A program made the translations under genes and the position numbers. Positions 7,141-15,923 of a DNA stretch of 20,356 bases are shown one piece after another (position 1 is the first letter of the stretch; each line of letters begins with the position of its first letter). The DNA is from Hungateiclostridiaceae bacterium UBA1305 (GTDB lineage: Bacteria; Bacillota; Clostridia; Acetivibrionales; DTU013): assembly GCA_002307275.1 (NCBI GenBank), contig DBTX01000035.1:4150-24505 (forward strand). The letters run 5' to 3'. The notes beneath the pieces were generated by a model that was not told the DNA's origin, ran no database searches, and saw only the letters and a list, made by a program, of their open reading frames with translations.

Positions 7141-8016
7141 ATGCATGCAAGCGAAATACAAATACGTGACCCATTTATTTTAAAACATTCTGACAGATAC
7201 TATATGTTCGGCTCCAGTGACAAAGACATATGGCGCGGCGCAGGTACGGGTTTCGATGTTTATACAGGCAGAGACCTCGAAAATTGGAGCGGTCCCATAT
7301 CTGCATTTAAGCCGCCTGTGGGCTTTTGGGGGACGGACAATTTCTGGGCGCCCGAAGTTTACGAATACGGCGGAGCATTTTATATGTTTGCTTCGTTTAT
7401 AGGAAAGGGTTACAAGCGTGGCACAGCGATACTTAAGGCGGAAAAACCCGAAGGTCCGTACCTCCCCCACTCTCAAGGCCCTGTAACGCCTAAGGACTGG
7501 ATGTGTCTGGACGGAACATTCTATGTTGACAATGATAAAAATCCATGGATAGTTTTTTGCCACGAGTGGGTGCAAATAAGCGATGGAACGGTATGCGCGG
7601 CGCGTCTGTCCGACGACCTGACAAAAATAGTATCCGAGCCTGTAATACTGTTCCATTCAAAAGATGCGTACTGGAGCACCGAGGTGTACTCTCCCAGCAA
7701 TAATATGCACGGATATGTAACGGACGGCTGCAATATGTACCGTATGCAAAACGGAAAGCTGTTGCTTTTATGGTCGTGTATGGGAAAACAAGGTTATTGC
7801 ATAGCCTACGCCGTTTCGGCAACGGGCGAAATAGACGGACCATGGAAGCAGGCAGACAAGCCTCTTTTCGACAAGGATGGCGGTCACGGCATGATTTTTT
7901 TGTCCTTCGACGGCCGGTTAATGCTATCCATACATTCACCGAACGACACTCCTAACGAACGGGCGCTTTTTGTAGAACTTAAGGAAACAGAAGAAGGCTT
8001 GGAAGTCATACGTTGA
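7141..8016 (+). CDS. Glycoside hydrolase family 43 protein
   Basis: A 291-residue five-bladed beta-propeller glycosidase. IRDPFIL near the N terminus gives the catalytic base Asp10, FWAPEV at 68-73 is the family's blade motif, and CLDGTFYVD at 122-130 supplies the pKa-modulating Asp124. The general-acid position appears to be VTDG (Asp195) where many GH43 enzymes have a Glu (EGP), so activity may differ from standard arabinofuranosidases or xylosidases. There is no signal peptide, so it should act in the cytoplasm on imported oligosaccharides. The start lies one base after the stop of the GH4 gene, behind GGGAG, so the two are translationally coupled and probably serve one pathway. Confidence 0.88.
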   Translation: MHASEIQIRDPFILKHSDRYYMFGSSDKDIWRGAGTGFDVYTGRDLENWSGPISAFKPPVGFWGTDNFWAPEVYEYGGAFYMFASFIGKGYKRGTAILKAEKPEGPYLPHSQGPVTPKDWMCLDGTFYVDNDKNPWIVFCHEWVQISDGTVCAARLSDDLTKIVSEPVILFHSKDAYWSTEVYSPSNNMHGYVTDGCNMYRMQNGKLLLLWSCMGKQGYCIAYAVSATGEIDGPWKQADKPLFDKDGGHGMIFLSFDGRLMLSIHSPNDTPNERALFVELKETEEGLEVIR

Positions 8017-8024
8017 AAATTATT

Positions 8025-8070
8025 GGCAACTATGCTTAATTTTTAAGTTGCCTCAGACGGCAATTTTGTT
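8025..8070 (+). terminator. Intrinsic terminator of the GH4-GH43 operon, with a competing stem
   Basis: AAGTTGCC (8045-8052) pairs with GGCAATTT (8059-8066) around a 6-base loop and runs into TGTTATT, a plausible terminator. Upstream, GGCAACT (8025-8031) can pair with AGTTGCC (8046-8052), the same bases as the terminator's left arm. The two folds exclude each other, as in an attenuator, though this may be chance. Confidence 0.6.
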
Positions 8071-8179
8071 ATTAATGCTAAATATGACTTGTATTGGTTA
8101 TTATATGAATTCGAAAGCAGGGGATAACATCCGATAATATCCAGCATTAAACATTGAGAATGGAATAACGGGGGTGGAT

Positions 8180-8266
8180 ATGATGGTTTGGATAAATCTT
8201 TCTGACTTCATCCAGGGAGAAAACAGTAACATTGTTGTGTCCTTTCTGGTTTGGCATCCGTGCTAA
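8180..8266 (+). CDS. Possible 28-residue small protein in the leader
   Basis: ATG at 8180 (or 8183) follows GGGGTGG and encodes 28 residues ending in NIVVSFLVWHPC. The C-terminal half is hydrophobic. There is no known family and codon evidence is too thin to decide; it may be a chance frame or a leader peptide. Confidence 0.2.
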   Translation: MMVWINLSDFIQGENSNIVVSFLVWHPC

Positions 8267-8540
8267 AGACCTGACGATAATTCGTAATCCATTTAAAAAG
8301 CTATCTGCGGAGCGCATGTAGAATGGCTATGTTTAATTACAGTGTCATGAAATGTGCACAGCATTGATAGCCTTTTATAGCTATTGCAAATTTCAGGGAC
8401 AAGATGGTATCAGATCCCGGAGGCATCCGTTTGTGAGTGGAGCATAGCGAAACAGGTTGGTTTTAAAAAAGCAATATGTAAGAACTGCATTTATATATAG
8501 CAGGATATGGCAGTGGCTTCAAAAAATCAAATCAGTGCAA

Positions 8541-8576
8541 AGGAGGAGGACTGTGACAATAAATAAATTTACATAA
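8541..8576 (+). promoter_or_regulatory. Strong ribosome binding site with a 7-codon mini-ORF
   Basis: AGGAGGAGGA at 8541-8550 is the purest ribosome binding site in this stretch, yet the GTG three bases after it (8553) opens only MTINKFT and then stops at 8574-8576. The real gene starts 68 bases further on with its own AAAGGAG. This could be a leader peptide, a ribosome standby site, or the remains of a lost gene start. Confidence 0.3.
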
Positions 8577-8589
8577 TCCTGCAATCAGA

Positions 8590-8622
8590 AAGTGCAAGTA
8601 AAGTGCAAGTAAAATGCAAGCA
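8590..8622. repeat. Three 11-bp tandem repeats (AAGTGCAAGTA)
   Basis: AAGTGCAAGTA occurs at 8590-8600 and 8601-8611, and a variant AAATGCAAGCA at 8612-8622. A period of 11 bp is close to one helical turn, so a protein could bind each copy on the same DNA face. The core GTGCAA also occurs at 8535-8540, and AGTGCAAGTA occurs again at 15620-15629. The repeat ends about 20 bases before the start codon of the SLH protein. Confidence 0.6.
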
Positions 8623-8643
8623 AGAATATGAAAGGAGAAAAAC

Positions 8644-11600
8644 ATGAAAAAATTATCCAAAGCCCTGGCAATTTTATTAACCTTGCTGCTGGTACTCGGG
8701 GTTATTCCAACAACCGCCCTGGCAGCGTCAACTGATGGGTATGCCTACGATCAACCGGGCGACAAAGACTACGTGAGCAATACTAATGTTCTCGAACGGG
8801 ATTCGGCAAACAACAAGAGTACAAAAATTGCTGTTACCAGAGAAAAAGCAAATGCCAAGTTTACCACCGAAGCTATTACGGTTGACGGTGTAAAGGAAGC
8901 AGCCTGGGACGAAGCCCTCTCATACCAGATTGACAGCAGGTTCAATGCAGCCATGACGGCAACCGCGCCGGATGCGACTGCACAGGGTACTGTACGGTAT
9001 TTGTGGGATGGGCCCGTACTCTATGTACTGGTAGAAGTAAACGGTGATTCCACACAAAGCGATACCAAAACTCCGAATTGGACCTCCGGTGTCTTCAATC
9101 CAAACGATGCAAATGCATCAGACGGGTTGGTGGTCGACATGGACGTATTCAACGACCAGTGGGGTATTGAAACCAACACACAGGGTGTATTCTTCCTGCC
9201 CGCAAACCCGAACGCCCCGGTGACTTCCTATACCGGCAGCCCTGTGACCGGCATTCCTTCCCTCGGATCGTTCTTCAATACGAACAACCAGGATTACTCG
9301 AACCGATTGAAGGCATACAAGTCTTCAGGATACAAAACCGGATCCGGTGTCAACTATACCTATGAGTTTGCTTTGCAGACTGAAGGTATGGGCGATGTAT
9401 GGGACCGCGAACTGACAAACGGCACCAAGATCGGAATGGAAGTCGGTATTTTCGATCAGGGCAAATCCTTTACATACTGGAGCAAAACGCAGCTAAACGC
9501 GGGTAACGAGGGCAGTTCCAATCTGCCGAACTCCGAACGCGTCAGGAACCGTGACTGGGGCGAAGTAACCCTGACCGGCTGGAATGGTACGGATCCGTTC
9601 GCGTACAGCGGCTGGCGTGCCGATGAGGACATCCGCTTCTGGAATTCCAGGAGCAATCCCGGAGGTTCCGGAAACGGTACCGACACTGGTAACAACGGGG
9701 ACGGAAGCCTTGTTTGGACCAAGGAAACAAAGGATCGTATGATTGCGGCCAAAAATGCATATCTTGCAATAAAAGACACTTCCACTGCCACACGTGTACA
9801 GAAGGAAACAGCCATACTGGAGGTCTGCCAGGCTTTTGCCGGGCTGAGATGGGCTGACACGAAGTACCCCGACCCCCATGACCTGACTGCACTGAACACA
9901 CTGCCTGATGTCTACCAGTTCTTCGACTCGTCGAAGGGCACTGATGGCAAGGTAACAAACTCTGCGGAGTGGGAGCAGCGTAAACAGGAAATTCTGGATT
10001 TGGCACAGTTCTACGAATATGGCTATAAGCCGCAGCTTGGTGTGGATTACACAGTTAAAGTGACTTCAAACAGCTTTGACGGCACCGGTAATCCTACTGT
10101 AACCGCGCAGGTAATACCTACAAATGTCAACTTTTCTGGGGGTATCCCACAGAATGTGAATATATCCATCACTCTGCCAACAGCAGGACTTCAGGACGGA
10201 CAGAAAGCGCCGATCTCTTTCAGCGGCGGATACACTGCCAACGGTATTGCCGATATTACATTCCCGAACTGGGGAGGGGATAGCCGTACTGACGCCGGAG
10301 CGTGGGGCAACCCCAACCGTACCGGTACATTCTACACTATCTTTCCATACAGCCGCAACAGCACTTCTGCGGACTGCAGCATAGAAATCGCCAATGCCAC
10401 GGCTGTTTCAGCCTATCTGGACATACTTCAGGCGGCAGTCGAACAAAACCCCTATCTTGATGCTAAAATTGACCCCGCACGGGCAGTCACCAAGGGCTTC
10501 TCCATCAACGGCAAGCTTGCCTTTGTTGCCGCTGTTTTTGACGAGCGTGTAAAAGCGGTCGTTGCAGGCGGAGCAGGCGCCACAGGCCCCGCCAACTGGC
10601 GTTACAACGCTCAGGGTCAGGAATATAGCTTCACAGGTACTCCCTATTATAACCCCGGAGCCGATGCGATAGTTGCACACGGTACCGAAGGTCCAGGCAA
10701 CAGCTATCGTCATAACCGTGTTCGTGAGACCGAGCTGTTCCGTCATTTCCTGCCATATGGCCACGAATATGTACATGAAGATGGTTCATACGCATATGGC
10801 GGCATTACCAGGCTGCCGTTCGACCAGACATCGCTGGTAGCTACTCTCGCACCGGATCGTGCGATTATCATCGATACTAACTTGAATGACTATAACGACG
10901 GTGCTGTCACAGATAATATGAGCCTTGAGATCGCAAAATCCGTTTACAAGGCTTTGGGCGCCAACGGAGATGACTACGTCAAGTTCAACAGCGGCAAATA
11001 TGTGTCTTCCGGAGATCCGCACGGCGTCGCCAGTGCAACACCGGAAGGTCATTATCTAAGCGACTTCTTCTACGGAACGCACACTTTGACCGGTGATGAA
11101 GCTACTTGGCTGAACATGGATCCGTATAGCCTGAATGTCAGTAACAACCAGACTGAAAACCCTTATGATTACTACTGGGGCGGCTACAACATAATAACTG
11201 GCGGAACCGGCGGAGTATCAGGCAACAATGGCTGGTATTACCATACGCTGGCTTTGCCACCGGAGATATTCATCAACGTACAACCTGCTAAAGGGATGGA
11301 TCTGGCATATGGAAATTCAGCCGGACATTCGCTTTCTGTTAAAGCGGAAAACAGAAACGGTTCAGGTGCGCTTTCTTATCAGTGGTATTCCAATACGACG
11401 AATTCCAATACAGGCGGAACTCCAATTCAAGGTGCTGTTTCTTCCACATTTGAAATCCCATCTAATTTGGGAATAGGAGAGTATTACTATTATGCGGTAA
11501 TCAATTCCACCAGTGGTGCGACGGACTGCACCTCCAGCGTAGCGCCGGTTAAAATTCACACTCCAACGATTGATACGGCAGTGAAAAGCATCACATTGAA

Positions 11601-13959
11601 AGCGGCAAATGTCAATTACAACTGCACGCTGGATACCACCACTACCGCAACGCTTGTATATAAAGTTGAAGTCCCTTATGGAACAAATCTGAACAGTTTG
11701 GCGCCGACGGACTTTACTGTGGTACCACATAGCCCGTTCGCAACCGTTGGAACTCCGGTGAAGCAAAACAATGGCGCGGTTTGGATTATCCCGGTCACCT
11801 CAGATGACGGTATAACGACAGCCAATTACACAGTCTGTATAAGCGCGCCCTTTTACCCCGTTACCTCCATCGCGGGTGTGCCGGAAAAGATACAGGCAGG
11901 TGTTGGGTTAAAAATCTCCGAAACATGGGCATATGGATCCTTATACAGCCTGAAAACAACGTTGGCACCGGCTAACGCTTCGTTCAAAACCATCACGTGG
12001 GATCTCAAGACCCCTGTTTCCGGTATAAGTGTCACTACCTCCGCCGGCAGTTTTTACGGTTATAACACGACTATTCAAAGCGTCAAAGCTGCCACGACTG
12101 CTGCAGGTGTGAAATTTGTACTTACCGGGACCGTCCAAAACGGTGCGTCCCCAAGTACAAATTACACTCAGGACTTTAACGTTGAGGTAATCGAACCTGC
12201 ATCTTTCGTACCTGTCACCAATATCACTGATGTGCAGTCATCAGTATTGGGACAAACAGTTACGCTTGCGGGAACTGTCAATCCTGATAATGCTACAAAT
12301 AAAGCTGTCACATGGACTGTCAAGGCTAGCGGCACAACCGCTCCCAATGCCAGTATCACAGATGGCAATATCCTGTCTGTATCAGGTCCTGGCGCTGTGG
12401 TTGTCACGGTGACCGTTATGGATGGCACAACAATGACGGGTGCGGCAGCTGGAACGAGCTACACGAAGGATTTTACCATAAACTTCATTGATCCGGATAA
12501 TGCGTTTGTAGATGCCGCGGTATCGGCGATTGAAAGCGGAACGTACAAAATACCGCTTGCCAACCAAAGCAATCAATCTGCAAAGACAGCCTGGGTTCAA
12601 GCTGCAGTTACCGCACTTATTCCCTCGGGAAATGGCTCGACTGCAACGGTCACCTACAATAATGGATATTTGGTATCTGTCAGTAAGGGAGATGTCACGA
12701 AATCTGCGGCCATTACCGTGACCAGGGAAGTGTCCGGTTCGTCCGACTCTGATGAAGATAACAGCAGCAATAATTCGAACACTTCCACTAATACTGCTCC
12801 AACAACTCCAACTACAGTTCCTTCCAACGGTACGGTAGAAATGCCGGCGACATTGGATGGAAAAACGGGCGTAGTGAAGCTGGATGATACAAAAGCAGAA
12901 GATCTGATTTCAAAGAATGCTACCATTGTAGTTCCGGAGGTAGCCGGAGCAAATTCGTACTCGGTAGGTATTCCTGAAGCTTCCTTGTCAGGAGGCAAAG
13001 GTGATGAGAAATTGACCGTTTCCACAAAATACGGCAACATTACAATACCCGATAACATGCTGGCAGGTATATCCGGAATCTCGGGCAAAGAAGCTGGAAT
13101 CAATATAGGGCAGGGGAACAAGGCCGATTTGCCGGCTGATGTAAAAACAGCTATAGGAGACAAGCCACTTATTCAGATATCCCTCTCCATAGACGGAAAA
13201 CAGACCGAATGGAACAACCCGAATGCATCGGTAATTGTATCCGTACCCTACAAACCTACGGCAGAAGAATTGAAGAATCCGGACAATATCGTGGTATGGT
13301 ATATTGACGGCAACGGGAAAGTGGTAACAGTTCCCAACGGACGCTATGATGCAAAAACCGGAATGGTTACCTTCGGTACCACGCACTTCAGCTTGTATGC
13401 GATAGCATACGTGCAGAAGAGCTTCAGCGATCTCGGTAAATATGCCTGGGCTAAACAGTCCGTTGAAGTGCTGGCGGCAAAAGATATCCTGAAGACCTCG
13501 GGTGATGTTTACAGTCCGGCTGCCAACATCACAAGAGTGGATTTCCTGTATTCACTAGTCAGAACAATGGGAGTGACTGCAAAGACCAGCGGCAATTTCA
13601 GCGACATCGGAACAGACAAATACTATTATAATGAGATTGCAGTTGCCAAGACTCTAGGTATTACAACTGGTATAGGAGACAATAAGTTCGGACCCGATTC
13701 CAGCATTACAAGGCAGGATATGATGACGATGACAGAACGGGCCCTGGAACTGGTGAAAAAGGTTGGCAACAAGGGTCAGACCTCTGTTCTCAACAAGTTC
13801 ACAGATAGTAAAGACATTTCGTCCTATGCTGCAGCCGGCGTTGCTTTCATGGTGAATGAAAGCCTGATCGTCGGTGACAACAACAAGATCAATCCGAAAG
13901 GAAATACAACAAGGGCGGAAGCAGCTGTATTCCTGTACAGGATCTACAATAAGTACTAA
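8644..13959 (+). CDS. SLH-anchored cell-surface protein with CBM9-like and CE15-like esterase domains
   Basis: A 1771-residue secreted protein. Residues 1-28 form a signal peptide (cleavage near ALA-AS). About 50-320 resemble family 9 carbohydrate-binding modules (VDGVKEAAWDEA, then beta-rich sequence with VDMDVF). After a helical linker, about 410-830 match carbohydrate esterase family 15: entry segment EWEQRKQEILDLAQFYEYGYKP, nucleophile motif GFSINGK (Ser620), and probable catalytic His793 in GDPHG. CE15 enzymes split the ester between lignin and the glucuronic acid of xylan. Next come Ig-like and cadherin-like beta-sandwich domains (about 875-1370), a Ser/Asn/Thr/Pro linker, another beta domain, and three SLH repeats (about 1592-1771) that bind the cell wall polymer. 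AAAGGAG precedes the ATG. The CE15 call is by motif, with an alternative of another alpha/beta-hydrolase esterase. Confidence 0.85.
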   Translation: MKKLSKALAILLTLLLVLGVIPTTALAASTDGYAYDQPGDKDYVSNTNVLERDSANNKSTKIAVTREKANAKFTTEAITVDGVKEAAWDEALSYQIDSRFNAAMTATAPDATAQGTVRYLWDGPVLYVLVEVNGDSTQSDTKTPNWTSGVFNPNDANASDGLVVDMDVFNDQWGIETNTQGVFFLPANPNAPVTSYTGSPVTGIPSLGSFFNTNNQDYSNRLKAYKSSGYKTGSGVNYTYEFALQTEGMGDVWDRELTNGTKIGMEVGIFDQGKSFTYWSKTQLNAGNEGSSNLPNSERVRNRDWGEVTLTGWNGTDPFAYSGWRADEDIRFWNSRSNPGGSGNGTDTGNNGDGSLVWTKETKDRMIAAKNAYLAIKDTSTATRVQKETAILEVCQAFAGLRWADTKYPDPHDLTALNTLPDVYQFFDSSKGTDGKVTNSAEWEQRKQEILDLAQFYEYGYKPQLGVDYTVKVTSNSFDGTGNPTVTAQVIPTNVNFSGGIPQNVNISITLPTAGLQDGQKAPISFSGGYTANGIADITFPNWGGDSRTDAGAWGNPNRTGTFYTIFPYSRNSTSADCSIEIANATAVSAYLDILQAAVEQNPYLDAKIDPARAVTKGFSINGKLAFVAAVFDERVKAVVAGGAGATGPANWRYNAQGQEYSFTGTPYYNPGADAIVAHGTEGPGNSYRHNRVRETELFRHFLPYGHEYVHEDGSYAYGGITRLPFDQTSLVATLAPDRAIIIDTNLNDYNDGAVTDNMSLEIAKSVYKALGANGDDYVKFNSGKYVSSGDPHGVASATPEGHYLSDFFYGTHTLTGDEATWLNMDPYSLNVSNNQTENPYDYYWGGYNIITGGTGGVSGNNGWYYHTLALPPEIFINVQPAKGMDLAYGNSAGHSLSVKAENRNGSGALSYQWYSNTTNSNTGGTPIQGAVSSTFEIPSNLGIGEYYYYAVINSTSGATDCTSSVAPVKIHTPTIDTAVKSITLKAANVNYNCTLDTTTTATLVYKVEVPYGTNLNSLAPTDFTVVPHSPFATVGTPVKQNNGAVWIIPVTSDDGITTANYTVCISAPFYPVTSIAGVPEKIQAGVGLKISETWAYGSLYSLKTTLAPANASFKTITWDLKTPVSGISVTTSAGSFYGYNTTIQSVKAATTAAGVKFVLTGTVQNGASPSTNYTQDFNVEVIEPASFVPVTNITDVQSSVLGQTVTLAGTVNPDNATNKAVTWTVKASGTTAPNASITDGNILSVSGPGAVVVTVTVMDGTTMTGAAAGTSYTKDFTINFIDPDNAFVDAAVSAIESGTYKIPLANQSNQSAKTAWVQAAVTALIPSGNGSTATVTYNNGYLVSVSKGDVTKSAAITVTREVSGSSDSDEDNSSNNSNTSTNTAPTTPTTVPSNGTVEMPATLDGKTGVVKLDDTKAEDLISKNATIVVPEVAGANSYSVGIPEASLSGGKGDEKLTVSTKYGNITIPDNMLAGISGISGKEAGINIGQGNKADLPADVKTAIGDKPLIQISLSIDGKQTEWNNPNASVIVSVPYKPTAEELKNPDNIVVWYIDGNGKVVTVPNGRYDAKTGMVTFGTTHFSLYAIAYVQKSFSDLGKYAWAKQSVEVLAAKDILKTSGDVYSPAANITRVDFLYSLVRTMGVTAKTSGNFSDIGTDKYYYNEIAVAKTLGITTGIGDNKFGPDSSITRQDMMTMTERALELVKKVGNKGQTSVLNKFTDSKDISSYAAAGVAFMVNESLIVGDNNKINPKGNTTRAEAAVFLYRIYNKY

Positions 13960-14093
13960 ACCAGGGCTATTATATTACATTGAGCATTTGTGTGTATTTA
14001 TTGCCAGATAGACTTGGATGCCAATAGCCCCAGAGTTGCGATACAGACTGCATTTCAGATTCAATTGATTCAGGATGGGCATACTTGGATCGT

Positions 14094-14136
14094 AAACCCT
14101 GCAGAGTCACTATAATGAGTGATTCTGCGGGGTTTT
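14094..14136 (+). terminator. Strong intrinsic terminator after the SLH protein gene
   Basis: An 18-bp stem (14094-14111 with 14118-14135, two G-U pairs) closes a 6-base loop, ATAATG, and runs into TTTT. The left arm begins AAACCCT, giving the A-tract opposite the T-tract, so it may also serve transcripts from the other side. It sits 135 bases past the SLH gene's stop and about 90 bases past the end of the minus-strand muramidase gene. Confidence 0.9.
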
Positions 14137-14227
14137 ATATTTATTTTACAGAGTTGAAAGTCAGCCTTGACACGTACCTCCATGGCCTGCCTTATGGAAA
14201 ATCGGAAATCTGCTTATGCCGGATGTA

Positions 14228-15499
14228 CTAATTCCATATATATATATTTATTGGGACTGCCGGCGATACATCGTAGTACATGTCTACCGCCTGAACCATG
14301 TATCTGTACGTGCTGCCAACCTGCAAACCGGTTCTGTCGAAGTAAAAATCATCCTTTGTTTGTGCAATGAATCTACCGTCTTTATAAATATTATAGCCTA
14401 TAATATCTATTTCCCTGTTTTTGAACCAGGCCAGTTTTACGGTCATGGACGATATATTGTAACCTGTTAAATTCCTGGGACTGGATGGAGGCATTACCAG
14501 ATCCAGATTCCGGCACCAGCTTGCGTCCATGCGGGTATAACCTCCAATAACAGCTGTCTGAGTATACTGCCAGATGTTCCAGCCCTTCCAGCCGCCAAAA
14601 TTAACCGGAGTATCGGTATGATACAAATAGTTGTTGAATTCGTAATATTCAGCATTCATAAGTGGTAAATTCTTTACTGTATTGATCTCAGAAGTTACTC
14701 CCCAGTCCTCCCAGAAAGACCTGTTGGTATAGATCATTATTGTTCTTCCGGTATATAGCTTGAATTCATCGCAGAAAGCTCTGGCCCAGCTTACGATCTG
14801 ATTTGGCACAAGTCCTGTTTCTACATCGCTAAGAGCAGGTTCAATATCCAATAGCGGCATTAAATCGCCATAATTATTATATCCTGCCTGATTCATCAAA
14901 CCGATGATATGATCAGCATACTTTTTTGCCTCTGTTTTTGCTTTATTTATATCGTAATCCTGGCTGGACCAAAGCGGTATAAAATAAAATCCAACAGGTA
15001 GACCAACAGATTTTATTCCAACCGTGTGTCTGGCTGCCATTATATCAGGGTCATACCCTGTATATAATTTGGTCCCTCCTGCTCTGACATATGCAAACTT
15101 GATACCATCATTAACAATTCTTCTCCAATCCAATTCAGGTGTATATTTTGATACATCCGTACCTCTGACATACCCGCTGTATTGATTTGCTTTTGCCCAA
15201 TAGATTATGCCCGGGGATTCCGTAATGTAAATTTTAACGATATTGCTGAATGGCGTCAGCCTGCCGTCTGCTGCGATACCTCTGACTTTGTATTGGTAAG
15301 TCCCTCCGATTTTAACATTATTGTCGGTATAGACTCTTTGTATAACTGTAGTTAAGAGCGAATTATCCCTATAAACCTCATAGGCTCTTATGGGCTCAAT
15401 CATACGGGCAGGCTCCCAAAATAACATTACGCTGTTTACTGTATTTCTCTGAACAGTTAATTTCCTTGGGGTTAAATAAGTTAAATCGAGGTCTGGCAT
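14228..15499 (-). CDS. GH25 muramidase flanked by fibronectin type III-like domains
   Basis: About 423 residues. A central GH25 lysozyme domain begins at GTDVSKY (Asp115) and holds the acidic pair PLLDIE (Asp218, Glu220) expected for N-acetylmuramidase activity, plus WQY (about 310) near its end. On both sides lie Fn3-like modules (about 10-95 and 338-420) with motifs of the type AYEVYRDN and GYNIYKDG. There is no signal peptide, so release may depend on lysis, phage-type holins or a non-classical route. The likely role is peptidoglycan cutting. I start at the ATG at 15499 because AGGAAGTG lies about eight bases upstream; a GTG at 15508 would overlap that site. It stands alone on the minus strand. 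Confidence 0.88.
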   Translation of the reverse strand: MPDLDLTYLTPRKLTVQRNTVNSVMLFWEPARMIEPIRAYEVYRDNSLLTTVIQRVYTDNNVKIGGTYQYKVRGIAADGRLTPFSNIVKIYITESPGIIYWAKANQYSGYVRGTDVSKYTPELDWRRIVNDGIKFAYVRAGGTKLYTGYDPDIMAARHTVGIKSVGLPVGFYFIPLWSSQDYDINKAKTEAKKYADHIIGLMNQAGYNNYGDLMPLLDIEPALSDVETGLVPNQIVSWARAFCDEFKLYTGRTIMIYTNRSFWEDWGVTSEINTVKNLPLMNAEYYEFNNYLYHTDTPVNFGGWKGWNIWQYTQTAVIGGYTRMDASWCRNLDLVMPPSSPRNLTGYNISSMTVKLAWFKNREIDIIGYNIYKDGRFIAQTKDDFYFDRTGLQVGSTYRYMVQAVDMYYDVSPAVPINIYIWN

Positions 15500-15508
15500 A
15501 AATAACAC

Positions 15509-15717
15509 TTCCTACAAAATATTTTCCATGCATTACTATTTGATTATTTAGTCAATCTATTATTTCAGTATATTCAATACACTTACGGATGTTTACATAA
15601 GTGCCAAAGTATAAACTACAGTGCAAGTATCCAATTTATACCGACACAAATAACTCTATATGGCACTAAGCATGTAATAGCGACCACAAAATTGATGGCT
15701 TATGCTGTCAGGAATAA
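15509..15717. other. AT-rich intergenic stretch upstream of the muramidase gene
   Basis: No gene seen. AGTGCCA (15600-15606) and TGGCACT (15661-15667) form a 7-bp inverted pair with similar flanks, and AGTGCAAGTA (15620-15629), a copy of the motif repeated at 8590-8611, lies between them. It may be an edge of a lost element, but nothing shows a transposase. Confidence 0.35.
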
Positions 15718-15873
15718 TCACCAGGATTTACAGCGGCGGAAGATATTTTATACCTTTTTGATGTACTGAATGACTTTAAGGACGGTATGATAGAAAATTA
15801 TATCTGTTGTCAGCTTGTTTCCAATGGTTATAGTTATTTCTACTGGTTAAGAACCACTCCAACTTTGATTTAA
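15718..15873 (+). pseudogene. Fragment of an unidentified gene
   Basis: A 51-codon open frame ending at TAA 15871, with residues such as FTAAEDILYLFDVLNDFKDG, then MIENYICCQLVSNGYSYFYW. The composition looks like a real protein end (aromatic-rich, with two adjacent cysteines), but there is no ribosome binding site or early start codon; an internal ATG at 15787 would give only 28 residues. Its ENY(I)CCQLV part recurs at 931-964. I do not recognise the family. It lies among other broken genes, which favours a remnant. Confidence 0.4.
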
Positions 15874-15923
15874 AATCGACCGGCCACATGAGTCAAGCGG
15901 TTAAGCAGACAACAAATAAAGCA

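Larger units (their letters stand above)
8067..8643 (+). other. Long non-coding leader before the SLH protein gene
   Basis: About 577 bases without a convincing gene or RNA that I recognise. It holds two micro-ORFs (8180-8266 and 8553-8576) and a short tandem repeat (8590-8622). I did not find a promoter with good -35 and -10 boxes. A leader this long before a large secreted protein may carry a regulatory RNA structure, but I could not match a known riboswitch class. Confidence 0.5.

Noticed and set aside
8067..8643. Known riboswitch in the leader
   Set aside because: I could not match any conserved riboswitch core by eye; a covariance-model search would decide.
12654..13163. 169-codon minus-strand frame inside the SLH protein gene
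   Set aside because: Low-complexity Ser/Pro/Val composition produced by reading antisense through the beta-rich region and linker; the plus-strand protein is convincing.
13990..14115. 41-codon frame ending ...IQDGHTWIVNPAESL before the strong terminator
   Set aside because: Looks mildly protein-like but has no ribosome binding site, no known family, and its end overlaps the terminator stem.
14167..14470. Short plus-strand frames over the end of the muramidase gene
   Set aside because: They are antisense to the GH25 coding sequence and show no family features.
15600..15667. AGTGCCA/TGGCACT inverted pair as insertion-sequence ends
   Set aside because: Only 7 bp arms 54 bases apart, no target duplication and no transposase; too weak to call a mobile element.
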